From Paracoccus wurundjeri (GTDB lineage Bacteria; Pseudomonadota; Alphaproteobacteria; Rhodobacterales; Rhodobacteraceae), in the NCBI RefSeq assembly GCF_030678915.1, contig NZ_JAUUTZ010000005.1:124001-188000 (forward strand): a stretch of 64,000 nucleotides of DNA, read 5' to 3'. Position numbers and translations under genes: made by a program. The first letter of the stretch is position 1; each line of letters opens with the position of its first letter. The notes below the pieces were generated by a model. The model had not been told where the DNA came from, searched no databases, and worked only from the letters and a program-made list of their open reading frames with translations. Below, piece by piece: positions 17,211-25,459 of this stretch.

Positions 17211-18400
17211 GATCTTTCCCGGGATCTGAAGGTTGCTAGGGTCAGCAGCACGGCCAGGACGGGCATGACCGCGCCAAGCGGAAACAGGCTTCCAAGCCCC
17301 CATCCCGCCGCAATCGCGCTGCCGCCGATGGCCGCACCAATGGCATTGGCAAGGTTGAAGGCCGAGATATTCAGGGTCGACGCCAGTTCCGCGCTTGCGC
17401 CTTCGGACCGGCTCAGCATGAAAGACTGAAGCGGCGCGAGGGTCGAAAAGGCCGCCACTCCGAACAGGAAAAGCGAGATCGCCGCGGCGAACGGATTCCC
17501 CATGCCAAGACGCATGGCCAGTATCACCGCCGCCAGCCCTGCCAGAGTGCCCACCAATGCCGGACGCAACCCGCGATCCGCCAGACGTCCGCCAAGGATG
17601 TTGCCCACCACGATGCCCGCGCCGAACAGCAGCAGGTATCGCGAGACATGCGCCGAAGAAACCCCGCTGATCCCGGTCAGGATCGGGGCGATATAGGTAA
17701 AGACCAGAAACACCCCGGCATAACCAAGCGTCGTGGTGGCAAGCGCCAATAACGGTGCACCGCGCAGAAGCCGTGCAAGGCTGCGCCAGTTTGCCGGTGT
17801 TTCACTGCGGGTACCGGCGGGCAGCGACAATGCGCTGGCGACAAGGGCCAGCAGGCCGATGCCGCTCACGCTCCAGAAAGTCGCGCGCCAGCCGAGTGCC
17901 TGACCCAGTTCGGTGCCGAAGGGCAGACCCAGCACCGTCGCGAGGGTCAGACCGGTAAAGACCAGCGCAATGGCCGATGCCTTGCGTTCGGGCGGGACCA
18001 GACTCTGCGCGACGACCGTCCCGACACCAAAGAAGGTGCCATGCGCAAAGCCGCTGATGACGCGCCCCAGCATCAGCAGCCCATAGCTTGGGGCCACGGC
18101 GCACAGGATATTGGCAAGGATAAAGATCGCCATCAGTGAAAGGATCACGTTGCGATGCGGCAGGCGCGCCGTGGCAAGGGTCAGCAGCGGGCCGCCAAAG
18201 GTGACGCCAAGCGCATAGCCGCTGATCAGCAGACCCGCCGACGGCACGCTGACCGAAAGCGACTGTGCCACCTCGACCAGCAACCCCATGATCACGAATT
18301 CGGTCAGGCCAATCCCGAAAGCACCGATGCCAAGCGCGGCAAGGGCCCAGCGGGCATTGCGCCCGGTCCCGATCTGTCCGGCGGCGAGGGTCGTTGTCAT
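17207..18400 (-). CDS. MFS transporter, DHA1/AraJ-like efflux family
   Basis: 397 residues with twelve predicted helices. LGIGAFGIGLTEFVIMGLL in helix 1 and the SGFAHGTFFGVG segment are typical of AraJ/YdhP-type sugar or drug exporters. GGAG lies 9 bases before the ATG at 18400; a GTG at 18415 is an alternative. It forms a two-gene operon with the SGNH hydrolase and faces a LysR regulator 110 bases away, so regulation by that LysR is likely. Confidence 0.88.
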   Translation of the reverse strand: MTTTLAAGQIGTGRNARWALAALGIGAFGIGLTEFVIMGLLVEVAQSLSVSVPSAGLLISGYALGVTFGGPLLTLATARLPHRNVILSLMAIFILANILCAVAPSYGLLMLGRVISGFAHGTFFGVGTVVAQSLVPPERKASAIALVFTGLTLATVLGLPFGTELGQALGWRATFWSVSGIGLLALVASALSLPAGTRSETPANWRSLARLLRGAPLLALATTTLGYAGVFLVFTYIAPILTGISGVSSAHVSRYLLLFGAGIVVGNILGGRLADRGLRPALVGTLAGLAAVILAMRLGMGNPFAAAISLFLFGVAAFSTLAPLQSFMLSRSEGASAELASTLNISAFNLANAIGAAIGGSAIAAGWGLGSLFPLGAVMPVLAVLLTLATFRSRERS

Positions 18401-18509
18401 GATGCATATCTCCACTTGTTCGGGTGGAAGATCGGCACAGCAGACTTGAGAAACCAGACGCTGAAAACTACAAGCAATTGTGCCTGTTGTTCACAGATGG
18501 ATAAGGCGA

Positions 18510-19346
18510 ATGCGCGACACCAACCGGCTTGCGGAAATCGAGACCCTGTTAAGCGTCATCGCAGAGGGCAGTTTTTCTGCCGCCGCAAGAATGCGTGGAA
18601 TGACGCCATCGGCCGTCTCCAAGATGATGGCCCGGCTTGAGCAACGGCTGGGCGTCACGCTGCTGAAGCGCTCGACCCGAAAGGTTCAGGTGACCGAGGA
18701 AGGCGCACGTTTCGCGCGGCAAGGCCAGGCGATCCTCGAAGCGCTCGACGCGGCAGAGCACGAGGCAAGCTGTGGTCGGATTGCGGGCAGCGTGCGGATC
18801 GCCACCAGTGCTGCCTATGCCAACAATATTCTGGCGCCGATCCTTGGCGGCTTATTGCGAACCTATCCCGAGATTCGCATCGATCTGGTGATCGGCGACA
18901 ATGTCAGCGATCTTTACGGTCAACCGATCGATCTGGCGGTACGGGCCGGACCGCTTGACAGCTCGAACCTCATGGCTCGCCATCTGGGGCAGAGCGAGAT
19001 TGTCGAGGTCATGGCCCCATCCCGGAACGATGATCTGCCATCATCGCTTCGGATCGGCTTTTCCTATACCCGCCGCGACATCACATGGCGGCAGGGATCA
19101 CCGCGCCTGCAGGTCAATGACGGGGCGACCATCGCGGCCCTTGTTGCCGCCGGCGCCGGTGTCGCACGCGTGGGCCGCTTTACCGTCGCCCGTGAACTGG
19201 CGGCAGGAACCGTTGCGCTTTGCGATCCGCATGCAGAACCGGTTTTCGAGGATTTTCATCTGCTCTATGTCGGGCGCGCCAAGACGCTTCCGCGCCGAGT
19301 CCAGGCGGTGCTGGACTATCTCGCCAAACATGGCCGGGTCGATTAG
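18510..19346 (+). CDS. LysR-family transcriptional regulator, divergent from MFS/SGNH operon
   Basis: 278 residues. The LysR helix-turn-helix is at 7-65 (FSAAARMRGMTPSAVSKMM) and the effector domain follows; this DhaR/YafC-like subgroup often controls an adjacent MFS or oxidoreductase gene. AAGG lies just ahead of the ATG at 18510; the longer frame from a GTG at 18480 adds ten unlikely residues. It is probably the local regulator of the MFS-SGNH operon. Confidence 0.9.
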   Translation: MRDTNRLAEIETLLSVIAEGSFSAAARMRGMTPSAVSKMMARLEQRLGVTLLKRSTRKVQVTEEGARFARQGQAILEALDAAEHEASCGRIAGSVRIATSAAYANNILAPILGGLLRTYPEIRIDLVIGDNVSDLYGQPIDLAVRAGPLDSSNLMARHLGQSEIVEVMAPSRNDDLPSSLRIGFSYTRRDITWRQGSPRLQVNDGATIAALVAAGAGVARVGRFTVARELAAGTVALCDPHAEPVFEDFHLLYVGRAKTLPRRVQAVLDYLAKHGRVD

Positions 19347-19527
19347 GTCAGCTTTAAACGAAGCGGACTCCCTCTATCCGCTATCGATCATCGCATAAAA
19401 GGAGCGGCCAAGCTGCCTTGCAGCGATGCGGCGTAGCCCTCGAACATCGCCGGCGCGGAATCCGTCATTGCGTTGCGCCTTCAATCCTATATATTGACAT
19501 AAGCAACATATAAATTGATTTGGCATC

Positions 19528-20475
19528 ATGAATATGATCCAGGATGAAAATCCCAGCGATTCCGAGATTGCCTCCGTCCGGCTGTTCAATCGCTTTCACA
19601 CAAGGCTGGTCGGCGCATTGAACGATCGCCTGCTGGCCTCTGACTACTCGCTGCCTCAGGTACGCATCCTCTATGAAATCGCGAATGCGCGGCCCGATGC
19701 GCCACCGTCGGCCCGCGAGCTTGGCAAGGCTCTGCGGATGGATACCGGCTATCTCAGCCGCATCGTGTCCGGGCTGGAAGGTGAAGGGCTCGTCATGCGG
19801 ACGCCATCTTCCGACAACGCGAAGCGGCTGGCACTGACGCTGACCGATCGCGGCGCCGCGGTGTTCAACGGGTTGAATGCGGCATCGGCGGAAGAGGTCG
19901 CGGCACTTCTTGCTCCGCTTTCCAAAACGGAACGCAGCCAGCTTGTGGGCGCAATGCACCGCATCCGCCGGCTATTGGGGGACGACCCGGACGACAGGAC
20001 TTTCATCCTCCGTGACCCCCGGCCCGGCGACCTGGGGTGGATCATGCATAGGCAAGGCATGCTTTATGCCCGCGAATACGGCTGGGACTGGACATTCGAG
20101 GCTCTGGTCGCCGAAATTGTCGGGCAATTCGTGAAAGAATTCGCTCCCGATCGGGAACGGTGCTGGATCGCGGAAATGGAGGGCGAGGTCGTCGGATCGG
20201 TCTTCGTCGTACGTCAGGATGACGAAACCGCCAAATTGCGCTTGCTTTATGTCGATCCGGCGGCGCGGGGCCGTGGGCTTGGGCGACGGCTGGTCGAGGA
20301 GTGCATCCGCTTCGCGCAGGCAAAGGGCTACAGACGAATGGTCCTGTGGACCAACGATATCCTGATCTCTGCCCGTCGCATCTATGAGGCGGCGGGGTTC
20401 ACGCTGATCGAGGAAGAGCCGCATCACAGTTTCGGAAAGGATCTGGTCGGGCAGGTCTGGGGGCGTAATCTGTGA
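19528..20475 (+). CDS. MarR regulator fused to a GNAT N-acetyltransferase
   Basis: 315 residues in two modules. Residues 1-145 are a MarR winged helix (ALRMDTGYLSRIVSGLEGEG in the recognition region). Residues about 150-315 are a GNAT acetyltransferase with the acetyl-CoA loop YVDPAARGRGLGRRL (about 250-264). The fusion is a known two-domain architecture, but its targets are usually undefined. The gene overlaps the downstream EamA transporter gene by 4 bases (GTGA), and a FlK-like thioesterase follows, so all three are probably one operon. AT-rich DNA with imperfect palindromes at 19488-19516 precedes it and could be an autoregulatory site. Confidence 0.88.
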   Translation: MNMIQDENPSDSEIASVRLFNRFHTRLVGALNDRLLASDYSLPQVRILYEIANARPDAPPSARELGKALRMDTGYLSRIVSGLEGEGLVMRTPSSDNAKRLALTLTDRGAAVFNGLNAASAEEVAALLAPLSKTERSQLVGAMHRIRRLLGDDPDDRTFILRDPRPGDLGWIMHRQGMLYAREYGWDWTFEALVAEIVGQFVKEFAPDRERCWIAEMEGEVVGSVFVVRQDDETAKLRLLYVDPAARGRGLGRRLVEECIRFAQAKGYRRMVLWTNDILISARRIYEAAGFTLIEEEPHHSFGKDLVGQVWGRNL

Positions 20476-21371
20476 GACTGGCCCTTCTGGCAGCGGCGGC
20501 GACAGGCGTGCAGGTCGGCTCTGCCCTCGTTGCCAGCGAGGCGGTCGTGGCGGAAGTCGGCGCGGGGCGTCTTGGCTTTCTGCGATACGGCCTTGCACTG
20601 ATCTTCCTTCTGCCCTTCGCACTGCGATCTATCGGGCCTTCGGTCGGGAAACACGACCTTCTGCCCATCGCCCTGATCGGGATCGGCCAGTTCGGCGTTC
20701 TGATCGCGCTGCTGAATGTTGCCGTCCTCTACTCCAGCTCTGCCCGCGTTTCGCTGGTCTTCGCAACGCTGCCCGTGGTGACGCTGGCGATCGGCTGGGC
20801 AAGGTCGGATTCGGGCGTGACGCCGCGTATCTTTGCCGCAATCATCTGTTCGGTGATCGGCGTGGCCGTGCTTCTGGCTGGCGATGCCTTGTCAGGCCGA
20901 TTGGCGGCGTCCGACCTGATCGGATCGGGATGCGCGGCGCTTGCCACTCTGACGGCGGCACTTTGTTCGAACCTCTACGGCCCCTATCTCCGCCGCTACG
21001 GCGTCGTGAAAGTCAGCGTGATCGCCATGGCCGCATCCCTTGCCCCTCTTGGGCTGATGGGAATGATCGAGGTGCATGGAACGGCTGTCGCGGACTGGCC
21101 GGCCGCAACCTTCTTCCTGATCGGCTTTATCGGCCTGTCCAGTGGCATTGGCTACCTGATGTGGCTCTACGCGCTCGCCAACGCCCCGGCGGGGATCGTC
21201 ACCGCATTCCTCGCCCTCAGCCCCATCACGGCGGTTGCCTTCTCGGTGATCTGGCTGGATATGCGGGTCAACGGCGCGCTTGCCGTGGCCCTTGTCCTTA
21301 TCATCGGCGGATTGGCCTTCACCGGTATCCGCCCTCAACCGAAACCGGAAAACAGGATACTTCCCGAATGA
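20472..21371 (+). CDS. EamA/DMT-superfamily transporter
   Basis: 299 residues with about ten hydrophobic helices arranged as two EamA repeats, the hallmark of drug/metabolite exporters. It starts with GTG overlapping the stop of the MarR-GNAT gene. Its own stop overlaps the ATG of the thioesterase gene (ATGA at 21368-21371). It probably exports a metabolite linked to the acetyltransferase or thioesterase. The hydrophobic core, with its small-residue-rich helices, fits a metabolite exporter rather than an ion channel. Confidence 0.87.
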   Translation: MRLALLAAAATGVQVGSALVASEAVVAEVGAGRLGFLRYGLALIFLLPFALRSIGPSVGKHDLLPIALIGIGQFGVLIALLNVAVLYSSSARVSLVFATLPVVTLAIGWARSDSGVTPRIFAAIICSVIGVAVLLAGDALSGRLAASDLIGSGCAALATLTAALCSNLYGPYLRRYGVVKVSVIAMAASLAPLGLMGMIEVHGTAVADWPAATFFLIGFIGLSSGIGYLMWLYALANAPAGIVTAFLALSPITAVAFSVIWLDMRVNGALAVALVLIIGGLAFTGIRPQPKPENRILPE

Positions 21372-21784
21372 AGGATACATTGATCGCCGGGCTTACCCAT
21401 GAAGCCGAAATCACCGTCACGCAGGAGATGCTGGTGCCGAATGTCTCGGCCGAGCTGGGCGCCTTCGCCGACATGCCGCCGGTATTCGCCACGGCCATGA
21501 TGGTCGGTTTCATCGAGGCGACCTGCATCGAATGCCTGCGCGGCCATCTTGGCGATGGCCAGCACACGGTTGGAATCCATATCGATGTCAGTCATTTGGC
21601 GGCGACTCCAAAGGGCATGAAGGTCCGCGCCGTGGCCGAACTGGAGAAGATCGACGGCAGGAGGTTGACCTTCCGGGTACAGGCATTCGATGAAGCGGGC
21701 CTGATCGGACAGGGAAGCCATCAGCGGGCGGTCATCGATGTTGAACGCTTTGTCCAGAAGGTGAACGAGAAGGCGGCACGGTAG
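21368..21784 (+). CDS. Hotdog-fold acyl-CoA thioesterase related to fluoroacetyl-CoA thioesterase FlK
   Basis: 138 residues, matching FlK in length. The three catalytic residues of FlK (Thr42, Glu50, His76) fall at exactly the same numbers here: Thr42 in VFATAMM, Glu50 in GFIEAT and His76 in DVSHLAAT. The gating Phe36 of FlK is Met36, so selectivity for fluoroacetyl-CoA is not implied, and a short-chain acyl-CoA hydrolase is the safer call. It is the last gene of the MarR-GNAT / EamA / thioesterase operon and is followed by a strong hairpin. Confidence 0.82.
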   Translation: MKDTLIAGLTHEAEITVTQEMLVPNVSAELGAFADMPPVFATAMMVGFIEATCIECLRGHLGDGQHTVGIHIDVSHLAATPKGMKVRAVAELEKIDGRRLTFRVQAFDEAGLIGQGSHQRAVIDVERFVQKVNEKAAR

Positions 21785-21903
21785 GACCCATAGCTGCCAT
21801 CGGCGATATGCGTCGCATCCTGTCGTCGGGGGCCAGAGACGGCCGATTTCCGCGCCTGCGCGATATTACGTTGGATTCCGGGCATCATGCCGAGGGGGCG
21901 AAA

Positions 21904-21933
21904 GCCCTGGCGGATGCTCCGATCCGCCAGGGC
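21904..21933. terminator. Perfect 12-bp hairpin between convergent genes
   Basis: The stem GCCCTGGCGGAT pairs perfectly with ATCCGCCAGGGC across a 6-base loop. It lies between the convergent ends of the thioesterase gene (21784) and the reductase gene (22042), with AAAG on the left and CTTCGATAATTT on the right. A bidirectional terminator is the likely role, though the U-tract is short on the plus strand. Confidence 0.65.
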
Positions 21934-22041
21934 CTTCGATAATTTACCCGTCATTCGTCCTTGCCGCCCGCCCGAAGCAAGCTCCGCGATCTGCGGGGTT
22001 GCCCGCGGGATTTTCGGCCTGTCCTTTGAGGGGTGTTTGTT

Positions 22042-23094
22042 CTACGCGGGTTCCGTGACGTTCTGCGCCAGCCTTGCATCCACCACGGCGACGATCTCGT
22101 CGATATCGGCAAAGGGCATGCCCACGGCTTCGCCCAGCTTCTGCACGATCTTGTCGACCCGCTCGATCTGCGTCGCCCCGTCATAAACCGCACGCGCAGC
22201 CGAAGAGGGCTTCAGCAGACCTTCGGCCGCATTGGCATATTTCTCAAACGGCACCTGATCCGCCGGATCCGCGCCCAGCTTGCGGGCGATCGCATCCACA
22301 TGACTGTAAATGGCCCGCGACTTCTTTAGATCGGAATGCACGGCTTCACGAATGGCCCGTGCGTCGCCGGGCGTGATGCAACGGTAGTTGCCGGTCAGCA
22401 GCATCGACCATTTCGCCAGCGGTACGAAAAGCGAATCGAAGACTTTCAGCTTGACCGGCACATCCTTGCCATCAAGCGTCACAGCGGCGATGTCGTCTTC
22501 CATCTGGCGCAACATCCGGTTGTGACCGTCATCCGCGAAAGCGGCCGCCTTGAAATTCGTTGGCAGGCCGACATGCAATATGTTCGCCTCCTCCTCGGGT
22601 GGCCGGAATGCCTGCGGATCGGGACTGCAAAGGCTCATCAGCCCCGGCTCGAAGCCATCCCAGACCCGCGGCGCGGAATAGGCATCCTCCAGCATGGCAT
22701 GGTCAATACCGCTGATTCTGCGAAGAAAAGGCAGGGGCGGCATGTTCATGATCGACAGGCAGGGGCGCCCCGATTGCGCGATATCGGCCATGAGCGGCCG
22801 CACGCCGGGGGCTCCGTATTGCGGCTCTTGCATGGCCAGCGCGACCAGATCATATGCCGCCGGAGTCGCCTGTTCCGGCGTGACCGCACCGACCCGGCCG
22901 GGCAGATCCACCGACCGGATCGCACGATGCGTGTCTTCGCCTCGTAGCTGGATACGGACTTCCGTGCCATTCTTGTTGATAAGACTCGCTGTGGCGGGAC
23001 GACACACCAGATCCACCTCGTGACCCGCCATTGCCAGTTTCGTACCCAGCAGCGATCCATAGGAAGCTCCTAGTATCAATATCTTATACGCCAT
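22042..23094 (-). CDS. Ketopantoate-reductase-like NAD(P)-dependent dehydrogenase
   Basis: 350 residues. The N-terminus (KILILGASYGSLLGTKLAMAGH) has a Rossmann-type dinucleotide loop with the ApbA/PanE-like spacing, and the rest resembles a 6-phosphogluconate-dehydrogenase-like C-terminal domain. It is longer than typical PanE (about 300), and the glycine loop is GASYGS rather than GAGAIG, so it is probably a PanE-superfamily member with another 2-oxo or hydroxy acid as substrate. It is a single gene divergent from the ArsR regulator, with a long leader containing inverted repeats. Confidence 0.72.
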   Translation of the reverse strand: MAYKILILGASYGSLLGTKLAMAGHEVDLVCRPATASLINKNGTEVRIQLRGEDTHRAIRSVDLPGRVGAVTPEQATPAAYDLVALAMQEPQYGAPGVRPLMADIAQSGRPCLSIMNMPPLPFLRRISGIDHAMLEDAYSAPRVWDGFEPGLMSLCSPDPQAFRPPEEEANILHVGLPTNFKAAAFADDGHNRMLRQMEDDIAAVTLDGKDVPVKLKVFDSLFVPLAKWSMLLTGNYRCITPGDARAIREAVHSDLKKSRAIYSHVDAIARKLGADPADQVPFEKYANAAEGLLKPSSAARAVYDGATQIERVDKIVQKLGEAVGMPFADIDEIVAVVDARLAQNVTEPA

Positions 23095-23141
23095 TCCAGC
23101 TCTCGCTCTTTTCTGTTTTCATTTCCAGGAAGGACCGCATC

Positions 23142-23202
23142 CGCAATTTTTCCGCATCCACAAGCTTTCGGCTACGGTATACCTTCGGGTACAAAAATTG
23201 CG
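23142..23202 (-). promoter_or_regulatory. Inverted-repeat region upstream of the PanE-like gene
   Basis: CGCAATTTTT (23142-23151) and AAAAATTGCG (23193-23202) are perfect 10-base inverted arms separated by 41 bases. Between them lies the palindrome GGTATACC (23176-23183). They are 50-110 bases before the PanE-like start codon and could be paired operator half-sites or a looped leader structure. Confidence 0.4.
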
Positions 23203-23369
23203 AATCCTGCCCTTTTTCCGTCAGATTGTTATCAAGAAATGAAGGCAGGTGGTCAAGCTGATCATAAGCTGTATGACGCGGATCGCATTTATACGAAAAC
23301 GCACATCGGCAATGTCGCAACAGGTTGGTTCGGGGCCGATCCTGTTCGCACCGTCGGTTTTTTGTTTCC

Positions 23370-23404
23370 CATATGGTGAATTGTTTGTTATAGTTTACCA
23401 TATG
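23370..23404 (+). promoter_or_regulatory. Candidate ArsR autoregulatory operator overlapping promoter and start codon
   Basis: The arms CATATGGTGAA (23370-23380) and TTTACCATATG (23394-23404) are inverted repeats with one mismatch. They flank a TATAGT -10-like hexamer at 23389-23394. The second arm contains the ArsR start codon at 23402. A transcript starting 7 bases after the -10 would begin at the ATG, which fits the lack of any Shine-Dalgarno sequence: the message may be leaderless. Confidence 0.55.
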
Positions 23405-23746
23405 GAACACTATAATCTCACTTTGGACACTGCGTTTCATGCGCTAGCGGATCCGACCAGAAGGGCGGTGATCAATCGCCTGGCAGAGGGGGACGCACCG
23501 GTCAAGAAACTTGCAGAGCCCTTCGACATGGGGCTCCCCGCCTTCCTGAAACATCTTCGCGTGCTTGAACAAAGCGGACTGATCACAACGCAGAAATGCG
23601 GTCGCGTGCGAACATGCCGGTTGCAGCCCAAACGACTGTCGGAAGCAGAAGCGTGGCTTTCCGAGCAGCGCGAGCTTTGGCGGGCGGGTGCCGACCGGCT
23701 TGCCGCCTATGTGGAAAATCAGATGACAGAGGATGATGACGAATGA
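23402..23746 (+). CDS. ArsR-family transcriptional regulator
   Basis: 114 residues. The winged helix-turn-helix has the family signature HALADPTRRAVINRLAEG (11-28) and recognition region LPAFLKHLRVLEQSGLI. There is no cysteine pair of the metal-sensing kind, and the class is the one typically paired with an AHSA1/SRPBCC protein. The downstream gene is exactly that and overlaps it by 4 bases. The ATG at 23402 gives the standard N-terminus; the frame is open earlier but without homology. It probably represses its own operon through the palindrome around its start. Confidence 0.88.
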   Translation: MEHYNLTLDTAFHALADPTRRAVINRLAEGDAPVKKLAEPFDMGLPAFLKHLRVLEQSGLITTQKCGRVRTCRLQPKRLSEAEAWLSEQRELWRAGADRLAAYVENQMTEDDDE

Positions 23747-24213
23747 CACCCCAAAACAATGAGCTATCGATTTCTCGGCTTATCAACGCTGCGCCGGGCA
23801 AGGTATGGAAGGCATGGAGCAAGCCCGAGCATCTTGCGAAATGGTGGATTCCCGATCCGATCGAATGCAAGGTGGTCAAGCTGGACCTGCGCCCCGGAGG
23901 CGGGTTCGAGACCCGGATGCGCGAAGGAAATGGCGATTTCAAGCCGCATGTCGAAGCCTGTTTTCTTGATATTGTTCCCGAGCGGCGGCTGGTATGGACA
24001 ACGGTTCTTGCAGAGGCGTGGCGGCCGATCGAGCCTTGGCTGGCCTTGACCGCGACCATCACATTATCTGCCGAAGCGGATGGCACCCGCTATTCGGCGC
24101 ATGTGATGCACAAGAACGCATCCGATAAACGCAAGCATGAAGAAATGGGGTTTCAGGAAGGATGGGGGACCACAATCGACCAGTTGGCAGCCTTCGTGGA
24201 GCGGCAGGGCTGA
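23743..24213 (+). CDS. SRPBCC / AHSA1-like protein
   Basis: 156 residues of the START/SRPBCC fold in the AHSA1 (activator of Hsp90 ATPase C-terminal) family. The family landmarks are PGKVWKAWSKPEHLAKWW near 17-34, PGGGFETRM and the C-terminal GWGTTIDQLAAF. These small hydrophobic-pocket proteins almost always sit next to an ArsR regulator, as here. Ligand and role are unknown. Confidence 0.88.
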   Translation: MTPQNNELSISRLINAAPGKVWKAWSKPEHLAKWWIPDPIECKVVKLDLRPGGGFETRMREGNGDFKPHVEACFLDIVPERRLVWTTVLAEAWRPIEPWLALTATITLSAEADGTRYSAHVMHKNASDKRKHEEMGFQEGWGTTIDQLAAFVERQG

Positions 24214-24358
24214 AGCCTCATTTCCCGCCGCAGAATGGCAAATAGGGTACCAGCCGGCCTTACGGCACTATGGCGGGCTGATCCGGTCGCCCTGACTGGC
24301 TGACAGTCATGGATGGCCCTGACCGGCCATCGCCGGCGATCCTCGCCTGACCGTGGCC

Positions 24359-24802
24359 TCAGGAGGCGCTTTCCTTGCCCGTCAGCGCCTGATGCAGGCG
24401 CTGGACCTCGCGGTTGAGGGCGATCATCTCTTCCGCCGCCATACCGGCGCGGTTGAAAAGGGCTTCGCCAAGGCAGCGGCTTTCGGTCTTCAGTTCAAGG
24501 CCGCGCGCTGTCAGGGCGACCAGAACCCCCCGCTCATCATCCTGACGCCGCGTCCGGGTGACCAGCCCAGCCGTCTCCAGCCGTTTCACCAGCGGCGTGA
24601 TCGTGCTCGGCTCCAGATCCAGCCGGGCTGCAATCGCACTGATGCTGCGCCCGTCCTTCTCCCACAAAACGTTCAGAACCAGATATTGCGGATAGGTGAT
24701 CCCCAACTGGTCCAGCAGCGGCTTGTAAAGGCGGTTGATCGCCATGGATGTCGCATAAAGCGAAAAGCACAGCTGATCTTCAAGGGTCAGGTCATGGGTC
24801 AT
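24359..24802 (-). CDS. ohrR: Organic-hydroperoxide-responsive MarR regulator
   Basis: 147 residues of the OhrR subgroup. The peroxide-sensing cysteine is in the conserved segment QLCFSLYATS (Cys12), followed by the MarR core (ITYPQYLVLNVLWE, DLEPSTITPLVKRLE). When the cysteine is oxidised, OhrR releases its operator and ohr is induced. A second cysteine lies in the C-terminal third, as in two-cysteine OhrR proteins. It is divergent from ohr, and the shared AT-rich spacer holds a palindrome. The ATG at 24802 gives the usual length; the frame is open to 24853. Confidence 0.9.
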   Translation of the reverse strand: MTHDLTLEDQLCFSLYATSMAINRLYKPLLDQLGITYPQYLVLNVLWEKDGRSISAIAARLDLEPSTITPLVKRLETAGLVTRTRRQDDERGVLVALTARGLELKTESRCLGEALFNRAGMAAEEMIALNREVQRLHQALTGKESAS

Positions 24803-24887
24803 GGCTATGCTTATCACGGAATTTGTTATCGCGACAATAAAAAAGCTGGACATGGGGCTTCACCGCTCTTATGAAGAATATTATCGC

Positions 24888-24910
24888 TATAATAATTATT
24901 GTGATATTCA
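24888..24910. promoter_or_regulatory. Candidate OhrR operator between ohrR and ohr
   Basis: In an AT-rich spacer, the perfect palindrome AATAATTATT (24891-24900) is embedded in a longer imperfect dyad (TATAATAATTATTGTGATA). It is 24 bases before the ohr start, where an OhrR-type repressor would block transcription. OhrR boxes in alphaproteobacteria are AT-rich dyads of this kind. Confidence 0.5.
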
Positions 24911-24923
24911 AATGGAGATGATC

Positions 24924-25349
24924 ATGTCAGTCCAGGTTCTCTACCAAACCCAAGCCACTGCAACCGGAGGCCGCGAAGGCCAGGCCCGCAGTGAAGACGG
25001 CCGCCTGGAGGTCGCCCTGTCGACGCCGAAGGAACTGGGTGGCGCGGGCGGTACCGGCACCAATCCTGAACAGCTTTTCGCTGCCGGTTATGCGGCATGT
25101 TTTCTTGGCGCGCTCAAACTTGTCGCCCAGCAGCAGAAATTGAAGATCCCGGCCGATGCCGCGATCACCGCCACCGTGGGCATCGGACCGCGCAGTGAAG
25201 GCGGTTTCGGCATCACGGCCGATCTTTCGATCAGCCTGCCAGGCATCGCGCGCGAGGATGCGCAGAAGCTGGTCGACGCAGCGCATCGGACCTGCCCCTA
25301 TTCGAATGCCACCCGGAACAATGTCGCGGTCGGCCTGACGATCATCTGA
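24924..25349 (+). CDS. ohr: Organic hydroperoxide resistance protein
   Basis: 141-residue Ohr/OsmC-family thiol peroxidase that reduces organic hydroperoxides, usually with lipoylated partners. Both catalytic cysteines are in place: Cys59 in GYAACFLGAL and Cys124 in HRTCPYSNAT. The segment TNPEQLFAAGYAACF is the family signature. The ATG at 24924 is preceded by GGAG; an in-frame ATG at 24912 is less well placed. It is divergent from ohrR. Confidence 0.95.
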   Translation: MSVQVLYQTQATATGGREGQARSEDGRLEVALSTPKELGGAGGTGTNPEQLFAAGYAACFLGALKLVAQQQKLKIPADAAITATVGIGPRSEGGFGITADLSISLPGIAREDAQKLVDAAHRTCPYSNATRNNVAVGLTII

Positions 25350-25459
25350 GGCGGCTTCCGCAAACGCGGGCCATCATCACCAGCGCCGAACCCCTTTGGA
25401 CCAGACGCCGAAGGCGGTTCGCCGCCAGACACTCATTGATATTAGCAAAGGAAGCAAAG

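Noticed and set aside
19494-19514. TTGACA and TATAAA near the MarR-GNAT start
   Set aside because: They are only 9 bases apart, far too close for a sigma-70 promoter; they were kept only as AT-rich palindromic context.
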